IMG/VR virus record: IMGVR_UViG_3300043540_000057
Span: 1 to 20,312 of that record
DNA from: a virus
DNA: 20,312 nucleotides
Reading direction: 5' to 3' (one strand)
Shown here: positions 1 through 7,050 of the stretch, in pieces
Numbering within the stretch: position 1 is the first letter of the stretch
Layout: the number at the start of each line of letters is the position of its first letter
Position numbers and translations under genes: made by a program
The notes under the pieces: model-generated
Seen by the model: only the letters and a program-made list of their open reading frames with translations
Databases searched by the model: none
What the model was told of the DNA's origin: nothing

Positions 1-99
1 GACGCCGGGGGGCAGGGACAGCGTGGGTGTGACCTTGTCCAGGCCCCCCTCGAGCCGGAACAGGTCGTAGCGAACGGGGGACGTGCGCGCCGGGATCAT
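1..99 (-). CDS. Tail hub/nozzle-like protein, N-terminal fragment
   Basis: Only the first 33 codons are in the window; the gene continues past the left edge. The ATG at 99 lies one base after the TGA of the adaptor gene, so the two are probably translationally coupled. The visible peptide begins MIPARTSPVRYDLFRLEGG and continues with a Val-Thr-Pro-x-Leu-Ser-Leu-Pro-Pro-Gly segment. In my memory of phage proteins, this kind of opening belongs to large tail hub or nozzle proteins of podoviruses, encoded just after the head-tail adaptor. The position fits, but no domain can be checked from so short a piece. The reading frame is well supported; the function is inference. Confidence 0.6.
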   Translation of the reverse strand, partial: MIPARTSPVRYDLFRLEGGLDKVTPTLSLPPGV

Positions 100-100
100 C

Positions 101-811
101 TCAGGCGAGCGGAGGGCCCGCCATGATCGGCGGCAACTGGTCGATGCAAAGCATCGGATAGCGCTCCGAGATCTTCTCGTCCGCACGGCTGATCACCTCG
201 GGCGCCGACATGAACAGGCCGTAGGCGCGCAGCGCTCGGTACGCCACGAGGTTGTGGAACCGCGCCGGCATCAGCGGGACGTCGGCGTCCGCGACGAGCG
301 CCTGGGGCGTGCGGTAATACTCCTGGACGATCGTGTACGCGCCATCGGGAACGATGCCGAACCACAGGTTTTTCTGCGGGTCCACGGTGAACACCACCGG
401 CCGGGCGCGCTGGACCCGCATCTGCCCGTACTGGTACAGGTTGCGGTAGGTGTCCCAGGGCATGAAGCCCATGATCATCTCGTCGCCGTAGTTCTGGCCC
501 GACGTCGACGCGCGGAAACTGTCGACCTTCCACTCGGCCAGAATAGGGTTCCCCGCCGGGAGCCCGGTGTCCGTGGCGTTGGCCTGACTCGGGGTGTACT
601 GCGCCTGGTTGGCGACCGTGTCGAACTGGTTCGACACGCGCAGGAACTGCCAGTCGGTGTGCTCGCCCTGGAGCTCGGTCCACTCGTTGGCGACCCAGGT
701 CTTGAACCTGGTCGATTCCGCCGAGAGCCCGGATTGCAGTGTGGAGAGATCGCCGCCGGCGATGCCTGCCTCGCTGCGCGCCAGGTTGACGAGCTCCAGG
801 AACGTCGCCAT
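101..811 (-). CDS. Head-tail adaptor protein (SU10-adaptor-like)
   Basis: A 236-residue protein with the features of the phage adaptor family that docks below the portal and joins the tail to the head. It begins with a short helix (MATFLELVNLARSEAG), has a central Trp-rich segment (TWVANEWTELQ, then DWQFLR) and a beta-rich middle with a GDEMIMGFMPWDTYRN stretch. It ends with a helical Arg/Glu-rich segment typical of members that stack against the portal. The start ATG overlaps the upstream stop as TGATG, and the gene is followed one base later by the next tail gene, so it sits in a tight late operon. Family assignment rests on recall of the pattern rather than a search; a tail tubular protein A-like role would be the alternative. 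Confidence 0.72.
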   Translation of the reverse strand: MATFLELVNLARSEAGIAGGDLSTLQSGLSAESTRFKTWVANEWTELQGEHTDWQFLRVSNQFDTVANQAQYTPSQANATDTGLPAGNPILAEWKVDSFRASTSGQNYGDEMIMGFMPWDTYRNLYQYGQMRVQRARPVVFTVDPQKNLWFGIVPDGAYTIVQEYYRTPQALVADADVPLMPARFHNLVAYRALRAYGLFMSAPEVISRADEKISERYPMLCIDQLPPIMAGPPLA

Positions 812-1257
812 CAGTAGCTCGGTTCAGCCAGGATGTTCGCGAGCCACGCGCCGCCGGCCGGGTTGCGGTCGGCGAGCACGGTAAACGGATACGCCAGGCC
901 GGTGTGCGTCTGCAGCGACGCCATGGTGATCTCGCCTTGCTGATTCGGCGTCAGGTCCTGGGTGATCCGGGTCTCTCGCATGCGCGCGAGCACCTCGAGG
1001 TGCTTGCGCTTGATGCGCGTGCGCTTGTTGCGGGGCACGAAGACGCGATCGCTGCCGACGGTGACCGCGACGTAGGGCGCCGCGTTGATGTCGGTCGTCG
1101 GGAGCACGATGATGTCGATGTCCTCGTGCATGAATGCTTCGTCGGCCGCGAGCCTCGCGAGGTCGCTCTCCGAGACGAGCTGGATGTCCGGCTCGCTGTC
1201 CAGCGCGGTGGCGCCCTGAGCGAGAAGGCCTTCGACGAGCGGTGATTTCTTTGCCAT
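811..1257 (-). CDS. Hypothetical head/tail-region protein, 148 aa
   Basis: I do not recognise a named domain. The protein opens with MAKKSPLVEGLLAQG, has an acidic middle (HEDIDIIVLPTTDINAAPYV) and then a basic patch with PRNKRTRIKRKHLEVLARMRETR, followed by a Gln/Gly stretch and an aromatic C-terminus. Charge changes sharply along its length, as is common for small virion proteins that bind both head and tail parts. No Shine-Dalgarno sequence is visible before the ATG: the 25 nt upstream are CCACC-rich, and the gene begins shortly after an intrinsic terminator. The 3' end overlaps the adaptor start by one base (TGATG). It is probably a virion or connector protein by position only. Confidence 0.6.
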   Translation of the reverse strand: MAKKSPLVEGLLAQGATALDSEPDIQLVSESDLARLAADEAFMHEDIDIIVLPTTDINAAPYVAVTVGSDRVFVPRNKRTRIKRKHLEVLARMRETRITQDLTPNQQGEITMASLQTHTGLAYPFTVLADRNPAGGAWLANILAEPSY

Positions 1258-1279
1258 GGTGGTTCGACGGTGGTGGAGT

Positions 1280-1311
1280 AAAAAGGGCCTCGCCCCTTGC
1301 GAGGTGAGGCC
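1280..1311 (-). terminator. Intrinsic terminator after the capsid block
   Basis: On the minus strand, GGCCTC pairs with GAGGCC (1306-1311 with 1286-1291), an inner CCT/AGG helix closes a CGCA loop, and the stem is followed by CTTTTTA. This is a classic rho-independent arrangement. It lies 20 nt after the stop codon of the 167-residue decoration-like gene and 23 nt before the start of the 148-residue gene. It would end or weaken the transcript that begins at the promoter at 4408-4436, giving more capsid than tail message. Confidence 0.75.
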
Positions 1312-1330
1312 TGCGGTGCCGCCGAGGCGG

Positions 1331-1834
1331 TCAGGTCGTCAGCAGCGGCTGGTTGCGCAGCTGGCAGAGGTTGCGGACCGTGATCGCGCTCAGCCCGGAC
1401 TGGTTCCAGTTGCTCGAGCCGAAGGTCCACGCCGTGCCCGCCGAGCCGTTCTGGACCGTGTGGGCCGCGAACGGGGCCACGTTGCCCGGGATCGCCGGCA
1501 ACGGGCACGGGGTCGAACCGGCGCTGGTGTCACCCCACGTCACGATCGGGCCCTGGTAGACCTTCACGGTGCCGCTGGCATCGACGGCCCACACGAACGC
1601 GCAGGCCTGGCTCGCGGCGAGCGCCTTGAACGCCGCGCCGGTGTTGCCGTCGGTTGTGGGGGTGGCGCCACCGGACACGAGGGCCTTGGCGTAGGCGTCG
1701 CCGTTCAGCGCGTAGCCGAAGGCGCTCGAGCTGTAGGTGGTGGCCGCGCCCGACAGGCCAGTCAGTGCCGCGCCGGCGGTGGCGACGGCCAGGACGGCGG
1801 TCAGCGAGCTGGATTCTTCGAGATTCAGAGACAT
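1331..1834 (-). CDS. Putative capsid decoration / virion protein, 167 aa
   Basis: This Ala/Gly/Ser/Thr-rich protein begins MSLNLEESSSLTAVLAVATAG, continues with AALTGLSGAATTYSSSAFGYALNG, and then has a beta-strand-rich half (VWAVDASGTVKVYQGPIV, QNGSAGTAWTFGSSNW). It contains no obvious enzyme motif. The start is well marked: AAAGGA lies 6 nt before the ATG. The gene sits 11 nt after the 68-residue coiled-coil gene, and both lie between the coat gene and a terminator, which is the usual place for head decoration or head-fibre proteins. The low-complexity beta-rich sequence fits an exposed particle protein. Function is inferred from position and composition; no family is recognised with confidence. 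Confidence 0.62.
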   Translation of the reverse strand: MSLNLEESSSLTAVLAVATAGAALTGLSGAATTYSSSAFGYALNGDAYAKALVSGGATPTTDGNTGAAFKALAASQACAFVWAVDASGTVKVYQGPIVTWGDTSAGSTPCPLPAIPGNVAPFAAHTVQNGSAGTAWTFGSSNWNQSGLSAITVRNLCQLRNQPLLTT

Positions 1835-1845
1835 CTTGGTTCCTT

Positions 1846-2052
1846 TCAGGGCTGGGTGTTCAGCGACGCGAGCGTCGTCGTCGGGGCGCCCGTGTTGGCG
1901 GCGCCGGCGGTCACCCCACTGTGCACATGCGCGTTGACCTGCGCCCGCAGCGCGGCCAGGTCGGCCTGGATCTGGGTGAGCAGCTTGTAGAGCTGCTCCG
2001 CATCGACGTGCTGCGCGAGCGCGGCAGTTCGCTGGGCGACGGATTCGGACAT
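1846..2052 (-). CDS. Small coiled-coil virion protein with a His/Gly motif, 68 aa
   Basis: Residues 5-45 form one amphipathic helix with heptad-like Leu/Ala spacing (QHVDAEQLYKLLTQIQADL), followed by a NAHVHSGVTAGAANTGAPT segment. A His-x-His-x-Gly-Val-Thr-x-Gly stretch followed by Thr-Gly-Ala-Pro is familiar from small phage structural proteins and fibre stems that trimerise, but I cannot name a family. AAGGA lies 9 nt before the ATG. The gene follows the coat gene across a strong hairpin and precedes the 167-residue protein, so it probably forms part of a decoration or head-fibre pair. Role inferred. Confidence 0.62.
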   Translation of the reverse strand: MSESVAQRTAALAQHVDAEQLYKLLTQIQADLAALRAQVNAHVHSGVTAGAANTGAPTTTLASLNTQP

Positions 2053-2074
2053 GGACTGGTTCCTTCTTGAAGAT

Positions 2075-2100
2075 CGCGTCAGGCGCGAGCGCCTGACGCG
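2075..2100 (-). promoter_or_regulatory. Strong hairpin 10 nt after the coat gene
   Basis: CGCGTCAGGC and GCCTGACGCG form a 10-bp perfect stem, extendable to 12 bp through the GCGAGC loop. It begins about 10 nt after the coat stop codon and ends 22 nt before the next start. On the minus strand the bases after the stem (ATCTTCAAG) have no T-run, so it is a poor intrinsic terminator. It more likely protects the 3' end of the coat message or causes partial termination that favours coat over the downstream genes. Confidence 0.6.
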
Positions 2101-2110
2101 AGATCAGTCA

Positions 2111-3169
2111 TCAGAGGGCCGAGACGCCGCACTCGATGCGCGCCATCCACGCCTCGTTGGTGCGCACGCAGGCGAACCAGGTGCTGGCCCCGACGAAGCC
2201 GAACTGGCCCAGCGGGTTGGCGTGGTTGATGTCCGTCGCCTTCAGGACGGTCGGCTTCACTGCGTTGTAGCCCTTGAGTGCCACCTGGCCCCACGCGTCC
2301 TCCGCGATGATCACGAAGGGGTAGACGTCGACGTTCGACGCGCCGATCGACAGGCAACCGTTCAGCGTGGCCGAGCCGGCGCCTGCGAACGACGCGAGCA
2401 GCGGCGACTTGACGAAGCGGAAGTCCTCGCAGGCGCCCACCTCGTTGTCGTGGACCGGCTTGAAGGTGCCGTACTCCTCGACCTTCGTGAAGCCCGGCAG
2501 GTTGCGCACGTCCGCCACCGCGTCAGTGTGGATGAACACGATGAACGCCGGCTGCACCGCACGGGTGCCGAAGTCGACGCCGGGCGCCAGGCGCGAGGTC
2601 ACGCGCTTGGCCCGGTTCGACTCGAGCGTGCGGGCCGCCTTGCGCAGCGCGTTCAGGCTGATAACGGTGTTGACCGCGGCGCGGCTCGAGCCGTTGCCGT
2701 AGATCACCGTCGAGCCGGCCTTCAGCACGCCGTAGCGCACGAGCTCCAGAACTTCGGCCAGGGTCTCGCCGGTCTGCTTGACCATGTCCGAAGGGATGTC
2801 GTCTTCGTACAGCAGCTCGACCTTGCTCGAGAACTTGAACAGCAGGCCGTACTGCTGCAGGCTCACCGTCACGTCCTGGTAGGAGATCGTGTTCGCGTTC
2901 GGCGTCGCGCCTTCGCCCAGCACGAAGCTGGCCGGCGAGACGACCGGCGTACCGGCGTAGCGCTGCGTGCTCTCGATCGTGGTGCCGGCCGGGTTCGCGC
3001 CGAACGGCAGCGCGCGCCGGAACACCAGCGTGTCGGTGCTCTTCTGCGGCATTTCACGCTGGGTGCCGAAGTCACCGAGAACGGTGATCGGCTGGGCATG
3101 CGCGAGCATGTCCTGCGAGGCGCGGATCAGGTTCCGCGAAGAAACGGTGCTGTAGCCTTGCATGGCCAT
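2111..3169 (-). CDS. Major capsid protein (N4-gp56-like)
   Basis: A 352-residue protein of the HK97-fold coat type seen in the N4-gp56 family. It begins MAMQGYSTVSSRNLIRASQ, has an early PITVLGDFGTQREMP segment and a Phe-Arg-Arg-rich strand (TLVFRRALPFG). A central YQDVTVSLQQYGLLFKFSSK stretch is followed by a long helix with ETLAEVLELVRYGVLKAG, and then FIVFIHTDAVADVRNLPGF and a beta-rich C-terminus. There is no signal or transmembrane region. GAGGT lies 9 nt before the ATG. It follows the scaffold gene directly, as is standard, and is followed by a strong hairpin. Identity as coat is well supported by sequence pattern and context; the exact family is from recall. Confidence 0.88.
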   Translation of the reverse strand: MAMQGYSTVSSRNLIRASQDMLAHAQPITVLGDFGTQREMPQKSTDTLVFRRALPFGANPAGTTIESTQRYAGTPVVSPASFVLGEGATPNANTISYQDVTVSLQQYGLLFKFSSKVELLYEDDIPSDMVKQTGETLAEVLELVRYGVLKAGSTVIYGNGSSRAAVNTVISLNALRKAARTLESNRAKRVTSRLAPGVDFGTRAVQPAFIVFIHTDAVADVRNLPGFTKVEEYGTFKPVHDNEVGACEDFRFVKSPLLASFAGAGSATLNGCLSIGASNVDVYPFVIIAEDAWGQVALKGYNAVKPTVLKATDINHANPLGQFGFVGASTWFACVRTNEAWMARIECGVSAL

Positions 3170-3184
3170 TGGAAGTACCTCGGT

Positions 3185-4078
3185 TTAGGCTGCTCGCGCT
3201 CGGCGCTGCTTGGCCTCGTGATCCCAGAGTTCCTGCGGCGTCATGTCCTCGACCGACTTGACCGTGGCTGCGCCGCCGGAAGGCTTGCTGGTGACTGCCG
3301 CTGCGAGCACCCGTTGCCGGTCGCTCTGGACTTCCGCTGCCGGCCTCTTCTTGTGCTCGGCGTAGAGGTCGAGCATCTGAATGGCGTCGAACGGGTCCGC
3401 GCTTTGCGCAAGCTGCTGGACGGCCGGGGCCTGGACCTTGACCCAGTCCCCGAACGCGGGGCTGTTGATCTCGGTCTTCCAGTTGCGGTGCGCCAGCGTC
3501 ACCAAGTTCTCGTTGAACTTCTTCGCGAGCTCGGTGCTCACCGTCGTCGTACGTTGGGCGACCAGTTGCTCGAGGTCCTCGGCGGAAACTCCCTTTCCGG
3601 CGAGACCCGCAGCGCGGCTCTCCACGTACTCCGAGATGGCATCGCCCCACTCGGGAAAGTCCTTCTTCAACGCGGCCCACTTCTCGGGGTCCTTGGCCGC
3701 ACTGGTGACCTGCGCCTGCGTGGGCTGCGCGGAGGCTTGCGCCTGCCGTGCTCGCTCAAGCTGGGACTGCAGGGCCCCGATGCGGCCGGTCGCTTCCCGG
3801 AGGCCGTTGACCAGTTGCGTGTGCGTTGCCGCGACCTGGTCGAACCTCTCGAGGCGCGCCCGGATGTCCGGATGCAGGCCTGCGTACGGGTCGGCGGGTT
3901 CCTGCGGGGCCGGGGCTTGCGACCCGGCGGGCGTCTCGCCAGCGTTGGCGCTGCTGGGCTGGCCACCCGTCCCTTCAGCCGGCGGAGCGGGCTCCGGCGG
4001 TGTCTGGTTCGTGGCGCCTTGCTCGCGCTCCTTGGCGACGGCGTTCCACTCGTCTTGCAGGTTGACCTCGTCGGCCAT
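3185..4078 (-). CDS. Capsid scaffolding protein
   Basis: A 297-residue acidic protein lying between the portal side and the coat gene. Its N-terminal 80 residues are Pro/Ala/Glu-rich and disordered (repeated PAPPAE-like and PAPQEPADP stretches). Residues about 85-125 make a coiled coil rich in Gln, Arg and Ala. The C-terminus ends in a helical, basic tail with ELWDHEAKQRRARAA, the usual coat-binding end of phage scaffolds. I chose the ATG at 4078 because GAGGAGAGGAA directly precedes it; a longer reading from a TTG at 4096 would add six residues and overlap the previous gene. The protein should fill the procapsid and be released before packaging. Confidence 0.85.
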   Translation of the reverse strand: MADEVNLQDEWNAVAKEREQGATNQTPPEPAPPAEGTGGQPSSANAGETPAGSQAPAPQEPADPYAGLHPDIRARLERFDQVAATHTQLVNGLREATGRIGALQSQLERARQAQASAQPTQAQVTSAAKDPEKWAALKKDFPEWGDAISEYVESRAAGLAGKGVSAEDLEQLVAQRTTTVSTELAKKFNENLVTLAHRNWKTEINSPAFGDWVKVQAPAVQQLAQSADPFDAIQMLDLYAEHKKRPAAEVQSDRQRVLAAAVTSKPSGGAATVKSVEDMTPQELWDHEAKQRRARAA

Positions 4079-4092
4079 TTCCTCTCCTCGCG

Positions 4093-4314
4093 TCAAGAGT
4101 CATCAGCGCCGGGCATTCCCGGGGCTGGGATTTGGGCTCGACGAGCCGCCTCGTTGGGCAGGTCGATGAGCCTCTTCAGCGCGCGGATCTCCCCACGCAG
4201 CGCGTTCGTCTCGGCGTCCGACAGACCGACCAAGTCGTTCTTCTGGCGAAGCCGATCGATCTCTGCCTTGGCCCACGCCAAGATGGCGTGCCACGCGGGG
4301 GCAATCTCGTTCAC
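4093..4314 (-). CDS. Small helical protein ahead of the scaffold, 73 aa
   Basis: A 73-residue, mostly helical protein starting at a GTG: MNEIAPAWHAILAWAKAEID, then a charged heptad-like middle (ETNALRGEIRALKRLIDLP) and a Pro-rich tail. Short proteins of this kind, with an ALRGEIRALKRL-like helix, recur beside portal and scaffold genes in podovirus-like phages, but their job is unknown to me. It is the first gene after the promoter at 4408-4436. No clear Shine-Dalgarno sequence is visible before the GTG, and no in-frame ATG is available, since a TGA stop lies upstream in the same frame. The stop overlaps the alternative TTG start of the scaffold. Confidence 0.65.
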   Translation of the reverse strand: MNEIAPAWHAILAWAKAEIDRLRQKNDLVGLSDAETNALRGEIRALKRLIDLPNEAARRAQIPAPGMPGADDS

Positions 4315-4407
4315 TGGCGGTGTTGGTGACCGGCGCTCGCCTCTGTCGGGCGGTCTGCTCGGTGATCAGGCCGAAAGCGGTGGCGGATCCGCCGGCCGAA
4401 TGATCGA

Positions 4408-4436
4408 ATGATAGGACGGCCCTGCTGTCCTCGCAA
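4408..4436 (-). promoter_or_regulatory. Sigma70-like promoter for the capsid block
   Basis: On the minus strand there is TTGCGA (4431-4436), a 17-nt spacer and TATCAT (4408-4413). The -10 box has one mismatch to consensus and the spacer is ideal. It lies in a 161-nt gap between the microgene ending at 4476 and the GTG at 4314. The spacer holds an imperfect palindrome GGACGGCCCTGCTGTCC at 4414-4430 that also occurs in the early promoter on the plus strand, so this promoter is probably regulated. Transcription would start near 4401. Confidence 0.65.
4414..4430. repeat. GGACAGC palindrome, copy 1 (capsid promoter)
   Basis: Sequence GGACGGCCCTGCTGTCC, a 17-bp near-palindrome that fills the spacer between the -35 and -10 boxes. 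Extended by one base to the left, it matches the copy at 16250-16266 at 15 of 18 positions. The location suggests an operator. Confidence 0.6.
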
Positions 4437-4475
4437 GTCGTGATCGCGGCCGGCGCCTGGCGCGACATCCAGCCT

Positions 4476-4598
4476 TTACCGCCGCCCCCGGCGTGCGATC
4501 AAGTACAGCACGCTGGCGTGCCGGCGTACCAGGCCGCCGCCCCCATTCATCCCGCGGAACAGCAGCCCCGCGAACAGCTTTCCCCGGAACAGTAGCAT
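4476..4598 (-). CDS. 40-residue microgene with LFRG/LFAG repeats
   Basis: An ATG at 4598 opens a 40-codon frame that ends with TAA at 4476. The peptide opens MLLFRGKLFAGLLFRGMNGG and ends in a basic LYLIARRGRR segment, with Leu-Phe-Arg/Ala-Gly units repeated three times. Short phage proteins with GKLFAGKLF-type repeats are familiar from tail regions. The start lies 5 nt after the stop of the 185-residue structural gene, so it can be translated by coupling; the Shine-Dalgarno signal is weak. The regular repeat and position argue that the frame is real. Function unknown; a small tail-associated protein is the likely answer. Confidence 0.5.
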   Translation of the reverse strand: MLLFRGKLFAGLLFRGMNGGGGLVRRHASVLYLIARRGRR

Positions 4599-4603
4599 TG
4601 TCG

Positions 4604-5161
4604 TCAGGCGCCGTTGACCGTCATCGAGACGCGGTTGCCCGACGAATCGAAGTTCGCAGTGACACGCGGGGTGACGCCATCCTGGCCGAAGTACAGCTCC
4701 GTGGTCGTTCCGATGCCCGACGCCTTGCCGGCCAGCGGCGCGAGGATGACGCGTAGGATCTGCTCGGCGGTGAGACCCTGCTCAAGAGCCTGAGTCCACA
4801 CGGCGGACGCGATGTCTGCCGGTGTCGGCGCCGTGGCGCCCACCGCCGTTGTGGTGTACGCGAGGCTGGTCTTGCGCTCGACGTAGACGCCAGTCGCCGG
4901 CACGATAGTCGCGTTCAGGTTGCCGGTGATCGTGTAGTTACCTGCGGTAGGGAACTTGAGCTGGTAGCCATTGATGAAGTCGATCTGGTTGAACGACGCA
5001 CCGCCGCCCAGGTCGAGCGAGCGCCACTGGTGAATCGGCAGGTACAGCATGCCGAGCACCGACGTCTCCAGGGCCCGCAGGGACTGATGGAAGACGACGA
5101 TGTCCGTGATCGAGGCATCGCTGCTGACGATCTTGTTGGCCCAGTCGACCGTAACGGTCAT
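4604..5161 (-). CDS. Virion structural protein, 185 aa
   Basis: Starts MTVTVDWANKIVSSDASITD and contains a conserved-looking core: VFHQSLRALETSVLGMLYLP, a SLDLGGGASFNQIDFINGY strand pair and a KFPTAGNYTITGNLNATIVP stretch. It ends with a helical linker (ADIASAVWTQAL) and beta strands. Proteins with this N-terminus are frequent in phage tail-fibre neighbourhoods and are usually annotated as virion or minor tail proteins. It lies 6 nt after the 493-residue structural gene and ahead of the microgene, in the fibre block. No enzyme motif is seen. The gene is certain; the exact particle role is not. Confidence 0.72.
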   Translation of the reverse strand: MTVTVDWANKIVSSDASITDIVVFHQSLRALETSVLGMLYLPIHQWRSLDLGGGASFNQIDFINGYQLKFPTAGNYTITGNLNATIVPATGVYVERKTSLAYTTTAVGATAPTPADIASAVWTQALEQGLTAEQILRVILAPLAGKASGIGTTTELYFGQDGVTPRVTANFDSSGNRVSMTVNGA

Positions 5162-5166
5162 GGCGC

Positions 5167-6648
5167 TTAGGCGTCAGCAGTGCGAACCGCCGTGCCCGAG
5201 CCGCCGGCCGAGGTCACCGAGAAGTTGCTCTCGAACGGAATGATCGGAGGCGTGCTGGCGTTATTGCGCACCCGGAAGCGCGCGTTGAAGTTGGCGTTGA
5301 ACAGGAACGCCGCGCTGCTGATCGAACCACTGCTTGCGGCGTCATCGATGAATGGGACGAACGCTGGCGCCGCGCTGTAGGCGACCGTCGTAGCCGCCGC
5401 GAGCGTGATGGTGGTGCCCGTCCAGCTCGTGTACGCCAGCTTGTCCCCGTTGACGCGGATGTGGCCGGACTGCGGCGTGTCGGACTTCAGCCCGGGGACG
5501 CTCAGGGTCGTCGCGCCCAGCGCGGCGGTGATCGTGTACTCGTTCTCCAGCAGGTTGCCCGCGCCGTCGTCGCGACCGCACAGGACGTAGTCGCCGACCG
5601 CCAGGCCTGTGACGCTGAGCTGCAGCGAATTCGGCGGAATCTCGGGTGTGCCCGCCGTGGTGATGAGCTGATAGTTCTTCGAGTCAGCTGGAGCGACGCC
5701 GGTGAGCCACCAGCCTTGAGCGACGAACCACTTGCCGCCCGCAAAGCTGCCGAACGGAGCGGCCACGTTCTCAGCGAACCCGCTGACCAGAGCGCGGTAC
5801 TTCCAGCCCGGGATGCCGTTGAGCGTGATCGTCGACGAGTCACTGCAGGCCCACATGAGCGCTTGGTACGCCTGCGCCAGCGTGATGGTGCCGTTGAGCG
5901 TGATCGTGCCCGAGTACGTCTGCGCCCCGCTGCCGTTGCCCAGGTCGTAGCTGCCACCAGTGAAGGACAGCGCGATGGCCGGCGTCGTGCCTCCGGTACC
6001 CCCGATGGCCGAGGCGAAGTAGCTCGCGGCCACCGCCGGCGTGATGGTTGCGGGGTCGACGTTCGCGTCGAGCGCCGTGTTCACGGCGGCGACCTGCTCG
6101 GAACCCGCGCTCAGGTCCACGTCGAAGTGCGAGTAGGTCTGCCCGTACTTACGGCTGAAGACGGTGACGCTGCCGGGCGGAACCGTCGGGTTCGTGTTGC
6201 CAGCGAGCAGCGCGCCGCCGGTCTTTGCCTTCACCAGGATCTGGATGTGGCCGGCGCCCCAGAACGGCGTGATCTTGGCGTCGCCCTGCACGATGTACAT
6301 CGGGCTGGCTGCGACGATGGTGCCGATGGTTTTCAGGCCGGTCCATAGGTCGCTGCTGCCTGTGCCCTGCTCGATGGAGCCGAACTTGAGCCACTGGCTT
6401 GCCGTCTGGTCGATGTTGAAGCCATTGATCAGCGTCAACGCCGAGGGGCGCGCGCTGTTTCGCTTACCGGCCAGCTCGGACGGGTCGGCCTGCAGAATCG
6501 ATAGGACCTCGCCTGCGCTGGGCGACGCGTTGTCTGCCAAGTCCTGCAGCATGGCGTGCAGGTCGAGGACGTTGTAGACCGTGGCAATGCCGCCAACTGA
6601 GCGGATGTTGCCACTGCCGTCGATGGTGAAGTCGGTGTAGATGCTCAT
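5167..6648 (-). CDS. Large beta-rich virion/tail protein, 493 aa
   Basis: N-terminal residues 1-50 hold MSIYTDFTIDGSGNIRSVGG and a helical LDLHAMLQDLADNASPS segment. The rest is a long series of short beta strands rich in Thr, Gly and Ser, with TYSGTITLNGTITLAQAYQ and WKYRALVSGFAENVAAPFG as landmarks. There is no transmembrane segment or enzyme signature. The composition fits a fibre, spike or baseplate-like wall protein. It lies 3 nt after the 132-residue gene and 5 nt before the 185-residue gene, all one transcription unit. I take it to be an exposed tail protein, by composition and neighbours. Confidence 0.7.
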   Translation of the reverse strand: MSIYTDFTIDGSGNIRSVGGIATVYNVLDLHAMLQDLADNASPSAGEVLSILQADPSELAGKRNSARPSALTLINGFNIDQTASQWLKFGSIEQGTGSSDLWTGLKTIGTIVAASPMYIVQGDAKITPFWGAGHIQILVKAKTGGALLAGNTNPTVPPGSVTVFSRKYGQTYSHFDVDLSAGSEQVAAVNTALDANVDPATITPAVAASYFASAIGGTGGTTPAIALSFTGGSYDLGNGSGAQTYSGTITLNGTITLAQAYQALMWACSDSSTITLNGIPGWKYRALVSGFAENVAAPFGSFAGGKWFVAQGWWLTGVAPADSKNYQLITTAGTPEIPPNSLQLSVTGLAVGDYVLCGRDDGAGNLLENEYTITAALGATTLSVPGLKSDTPQSGHIRVNGDKLAYTSWTGTTITLAAATTVAYSAAPAFVPFIDDAASSGSISSAAFLFNANFNARFRVRNNASTPPIIPFESNFSVTSAGGSGTAVRTADA

Positions 6649-6651
6649 GGC

Positions 6652-7050
6652 TTACTCGTCCGATACTTGTGCGACGTAGATCGAGGCGCTGCCGATGACG
6701 GCAGTGGCGAGGGTTTCCCAGGGCTGGTAGTACGGGCTGGCGCTGCCCTTGCGCACGCGGATACGCAGGTCATTGAGGCTCGACCCCGCGGCGTAGGCCG
6801 ATAGTGACAGCGTGACCTGGGCCGCCGCCGCCGTGCCGTTGTAGAAGGTCGTTGTGCCTGCCTGGTCCTCGACCAGGACCGCGCTGCCGACGACCACGTT
6901 GGTCAGGATCAGCGTGAAGGTGCCGATCGGCTCAGTTGGAAGGCGCTGGCGGCCGAACACCCCGGACTTTGTTGAGCGGACGCCCAAGTCGGTCAGGTCC
7001 ATGACGAGTGCTCGGCCTGGGAATGCGCCAATCGGAGCGACGATGGTCAT
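6652..7050 (-). CDS. Virion protein with a small beta domain, 132 aa
   Basis: The sequence has MTIVAPIGAFPGRALVMDLT at its start, then GTFTLILTNVVVGSAVLVED, a beta-sandwich-like pattern seen in small phage structural proteins, followed by RIRVRKGSASPYYQPWETL. The ATG overlaps the stop of the 665-residue fibre gene as ATGA, so the two are translationally coupled. This suggests that it forms part of, or helps assemble, the fibre. AGGGG lies 5 nt before the ATG. No family is assigned with confidence. Confidence 0.68.
   Translation of the reverse strand: MTIVAPIGAFPGRALVMDLTDLGVRSTKSGVFGRQRLPTEPIGTFTLILTNVVVGSAVLVEDQAGTTTFYNGTAAAAQVTLSLSAYAAGSSLNDLRIRVRKGSASPYYQPWETLATAVIGSASIYVAQVSDE

Noticed and set aside
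4096-4096. TTG at 4096 as the scaffold start
   Set aside because: It would place a strong Shine-Dalgarno sequence inside the coding region; the ATG at 4078 directly follows that sequence.
2051-4411. A 786-codon open frame on the plus strand across the coat and scaffold genes
   Set aside because: It is antisense to two well-supported genes, is very rich in Arg, Leu, Val and Gly, and shows no domain. Such long frames arise in GC-rich DNA from the codon bias of the opposite strand.
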